Notes under the pieces: model-generated
Seen by the model: the letters and a program-made list of their open reading frames with translations, nothing else
Database searches by the model: none
Told to the model about the DNA's origin: nothing
In this document: one piece after another, positions 61,096 through 64,000 of the stretch
Layout: each line of letters begins with the position of its first letter
How positions within the stretch are numbered: the stretch's first letter is position 1
NCBI GenBank assembly: GCA_011009095.1
Contig: VTPC01003416.1
Location: forward strand, 165,547-229,546
Reading direction: 5' to 3'
Source: Ignelater luminosus
Taxonomy: Eukaryota > Arthropoda > Insecta > Coleoptera > Elateridae
DNA length: 64,000 bases
Position numbers and translations under genes: made by a program

Positions 61096-62804
61096 TGGTT
61101 GTTTTCTTTTTATGTCTAGAAACATACTGTTGGTTGGTATTAAATGCGTTTTCAGAAACTTAACTTGTGTTATTCAAAGATGATTGTGCGAGACCACTAT
61201 GAAATCTGTTCTATGGCAATTTATAAAAAATAACTGTTAAAGTTGATGAAGATGACCTCAGGGAAACTGGAAATACGCTTGCTGCTCGTGTCCACAAGCT
61301 GTAATCTCGCTGATGCACTACCAGCAGCGGTGATTAGTGATTATTATTGCCAGAGAAATACGCACTTTCAAGACGTGTTCAAAATTATTACCCGAAGGGC
61401 CGAGAAGTCGAAAAGGTCCAATGGGCCCGAAAGTTCTGAGAGACTAGAAGGGCCGTGAAGTCCAAAAGGTTCAACAGGCCCAAGAGATCCAAACGGTCCG
61501 GTACACCACAGAAATCCAAAAGGTCCAGAAGTACGCTCAAAAAACCTGATAATAACTCCAAACTAGTAGTAGATTTCCAGAGTTTTCACAGAATTTCCAG
61601 CGTTTTTCCTCAGAATTTCCAACGTCTTCCCAGATTCCTCAGACATCTAGCGACATAATAAAAACCTATATATGTGAGTTCCTAAGTATGATTTGCAACA
61701 CTGCATGTTTGTAAATTCTGGACAAACTCTTTGTACTAACTACTAAAGATCTTGTTGCTTATTTAGTGTATTGGGAGTGTTAAAAGTAGATTTCTAGCGT
61801 TTTTCCCAGATTCCTCAGACATCTGGTGACATTATCATGAAGCTGTAAAGCATCCATGACTAATTTAGTTATTCAAAGAAGCGCTTTCTTTCAGAACTAC
61901 TTGATTTCATAACAGATAAGTTTTTGTTCTTTGTTTGATGGGGGTCTTTTAAAATAGAGAAGCTTGACCCTGTCCGCTACACTGGTCTATTGTCAACTGT
62001 CGATTTCATGTTTTGAGACTTTTCTCTATAATTATTATTGGCATCGCAAATGGATATTAAGAATCTCATGATTTGGAGACAAAACCACCAAATTGGCAAC
62101 ACTGTACGGAGCATGCTACAATCATCCGCGCAATTCTATTTATTAATTATTACATTCACATCAGCGACTTTAGAAAATATGAGAAATGGATTGGATACAA
62201 TAAAAAAAAACAGATAACTAAGAAAGACAAGATGTATCATTTAACCCTTGTTTATAAACAACGGTTTCAAGCACATGAAAGTATGAAAAAAAGCAATTCA
62301 AAGTACGAGATTTTGCTTTTCACAAGTTGGTATGATTGATAGAAAATAGTTACCTTAGTAAATCTAACGGTAGATGTCGCACTTACAATTCTGAAATTAT
62401 TTAGATTTCAATAAAACATTTAGGTTAGTAATAAAATTTAAAAGAAATTATCTTTACTTGAAAAGCATTTTTAATACAGTATTGATCGTGTATATCTGTA
62501 TTTATTTATAAAATCTGTGCCTGCAATGAACTTGAAGACAACGTAGTAAGTTGAGCATTTGCGTTAGGTTGCTGGTGGGATTATCATCATGATCATATCT
62601 GTGATGATCATATTCAAGTCTTGCATTACTGTCGATGCTTTTATTGTGTACAAAGCTAAGATAACAGTCTGGTAGCGTAGATAACGTATATAATTCCAAA
62701 CAGTTAAATATTGACTTTGATTTGCACCTTCAAAAGGTAGGCAATAGCGATATTCTACTAGGTATTTCTCTGTAAAGAGTAATTGACTAATTTTGTTTTT
62801 TTAG
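61096..62804. other. Intergenic region with collagen-like remnant and small duplication
   Basis: At 61385-61540 a degenerate ggtcca-rich stretch reads as broken Gly-X-Y. At 61590-61660 and 61785-61850 the text cccagattcctcagacatct is duplicated. No intact gene is seen. The 5' UTR of the downstream gene may begin here. Confidence 0.5.
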
Positions 62805-62815
62805 GGTTATCAAGA

Positions 62816-62908
62816 ATGTTCGTTCTTCTATTTATTTTAATACCACTATATTGGGTGGAGCACGCAACCCAAGAATGCCATTACAAGACCTATAACTATA
62901 AGGAAATG
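62816..62908 (+). CDS. Leucine-rich-repeat protein, exon with signal peptide
   Basis: The ATG at 62816 follows an acceptor (tttttttag, exon from 62805), so a 5' UTR exon lies upstream. MFVLLFILIPLYWVEHATQ is a clear signal peptide, then ECHYKTYNYKEM. The donor is uncertain: atg|gttgtt at 62909 keeps phase 0 into the next exon, but the site is weak, and reading on meets a stop within four codons. Confidence 0.6.
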
Positions 62909-62975
62909 GTTGTTCTAATCTAACGTCACATGAGCAAATAAAAAGTGAAATAGAAAAGGCTTAGTTCGCCATAAG

Positions 62976-63162
62976 GCAGATAAAGTTGTCATAAAATTTA
63001 TCAAGTTTCTAGAACTGAGAGACAGCACAATGCTGGACTTGCCAATAAATGAACTAAAATTTTTATATTGGTTAAGAAAAATAAGGGTCAGGAACTCGGA
63101 TATCAGAACACTATCGTTCCAAGAAGTTGATTATTTGCTAAAGAACACAACAATTAGTAATG
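62976..63162 (+). CDS. Leucine-rich-repeat protein, second exon
   Basis: ADKVVIKFIKFLELRDSTML, DLPINELKFLYWLRKIRV and LSFQEVDYLLKNTTISN show LRR spacing. The 5' border (cataag|gca) is chosen because it follows an in-frame stop and keeps phase 0; the intron would be only 67 nt. Donor g|gtatgt, phase 1. Confidence 0.65.
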
Positions 63163-63684
63163 GTATGTGTTGAAAATACTTGTAACTGAACGTACTTTCC
63201 CAACTGATACATACTTTCCGACCTTGACCTGATCAAAAAAAATTGTTTACTCAGATTCTTTAGGGATTTGCATTACCATCTACTATGCAGATTTTTATGC
63301 GGTTTTCAACGAAATACCACTGGAAGTCATAGCTCGTGTTAATTTATGTTTTCGTTTAATTTTTTAATCGGTCGTGACTTTTTTTAATTGATCATTTGCA
63401 TTTACATAACCTAAAGATCGAAACTCGGACTTCTTTTGACATTTACCTGCCATTTTTGTTTACAAATACAGTTGCAAAATAAAAGTGTAGATGGTGCACT
63501 AAATTTGTTTGAATATTATTGGTGGTTTTAAGTATGCCATCAAACTGAGAGGTAAATAATTCAAAAGCGGAGATAGGAATCCGGCTGGCATAATATGTAA
63601 TTAAAAGGCACTTTATTGGGTAGAAATAATCAAAATTTTTAATTTAGCTCTTTACTCGTCTTGTTTACAATTTTACTTCTCCAG

Positions 63685-64000
63685 AGGGAAACAAGCGCAT
63701 TCGTAAAAGAAGCAAATGTAATAAGCAGATTGAGGCTAACAAAAACATTCCTTTTTCAGAGTTTCCAATTCACACAATAACAATGGAAGGCAACAACATT
63801 AAGATAATGGAACGTGGAAGTTCATATGCTCCGGGTAGTGTTCGCAAAATCAACCTTAAGAAAAACCAAATAACTCAACTCTCTGGTTCTACGTTTCCAA
63901 GCTCCGTCGAAGAATTGCTGTTATGCGACAATAAAATTGCAGTCATTGAACCCACGTCATTCTGCAACTTAACTCACCTCAAGTCCATCGATCTAAGCAA
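63685..64000 (+). CDS. Leucine-rich-repeat protein, third exon (cut by window end)
   Basis: The frame is open to the end of the window. LRRs are clear: VRKINLKKNQITQLSGSTF, VEELLLCDNKIAVIEPTSF and LTHLKSIDLS. Two in-frame acceptors are possible: ctccag at 63684 and a stronger tttttcag at 63759. They differ by 25 mostly basic residues, and the downstream one gives smoother LRR spacing. The gene encodes a secreted or membrane LRR protein; the rest lies outside the window. Confidence 0.8.

Overview
The window is insect genomic DNA. It is AT-rich, with long introns, GT-AG splice sites, decayed transposons and satellite arrays. Nearly all of it is one plus-strand gene, an ankyrin of the Ank2 type. 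A beetle or similar insect would fit, but the order cannot be fixed from this sequence alone.

I could trace the ankyrin coding sequence end to end. Twenty-eight constitutive coding exons run from the ATG at 1274 to the TGA at 59711-59713. Their lengths sum to 6483 nt (2160 codons plus stop), and the splice phase agrees at every junction. The protein has, in order, a short N-terminal leader, 24 ANK repeats, a linker, the ZU5-ZU5-UPA spectrin-binding module with its Asp-Ala-Arg motif, a death domain and a long disordered tail. The tail carries four SxIP motifs of the EB1-binding type. Exon 1 is separated from the rest by an intron of about 37 kb.

Layout: 1-1273, upstream DNA and probable promoter/5' UTR; 1274-1381, exon 1; 1382-38731, giant first intron, holding a ~120-bp tandem repeat (3.1-4.9 kb), a broken Ty3/gypsy relic (5.4-5.9 kb), a ~300-bp repeat split by an apparently intact mariner (9785-11089), a ~143-bp array (13.9-15.8 kb), two large hairpin-bearing satellite arrays (21.4-24.6 and 26.8-30.1 kb) and dispersed repeats; 38732-43527, exons 2-13 (ANK repeats); 43837-55888, linker, ZU5/UPA, death domain and large tail exon; 55889-59443, intron 26, with more 120-bp repeat; 59444-59713, last two exons, then a 3' UTR to about 61.1 kb; 62.8-64.0 kb, the start of a second plus-strand gene for a secreted or membrane leucine-rich-repeat protein, cut by the window end.

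The most interesting material is a set of candidate alternative ankyrin exons, most too small to show as ORFs, all with splice signals and compatible phases. They are a 93-nt cassette in the linker; three symmetric cassettes (78, 18 and 114 nt) in the single intron just before the spectrin-binding motif; a 12-nt microexon whose donor lies in the loop of a perfect hairpin; and a terminal exon (58518-58618) that would replace the normal C-terminus with a hydrophobic, membrane-spanning tail. Together they suggest that this gene makes spectrin-binding variants and possibly a tail-anchored ankyrin. These calls rest on splice signals, phase and base composition only; transcript data would decide them.
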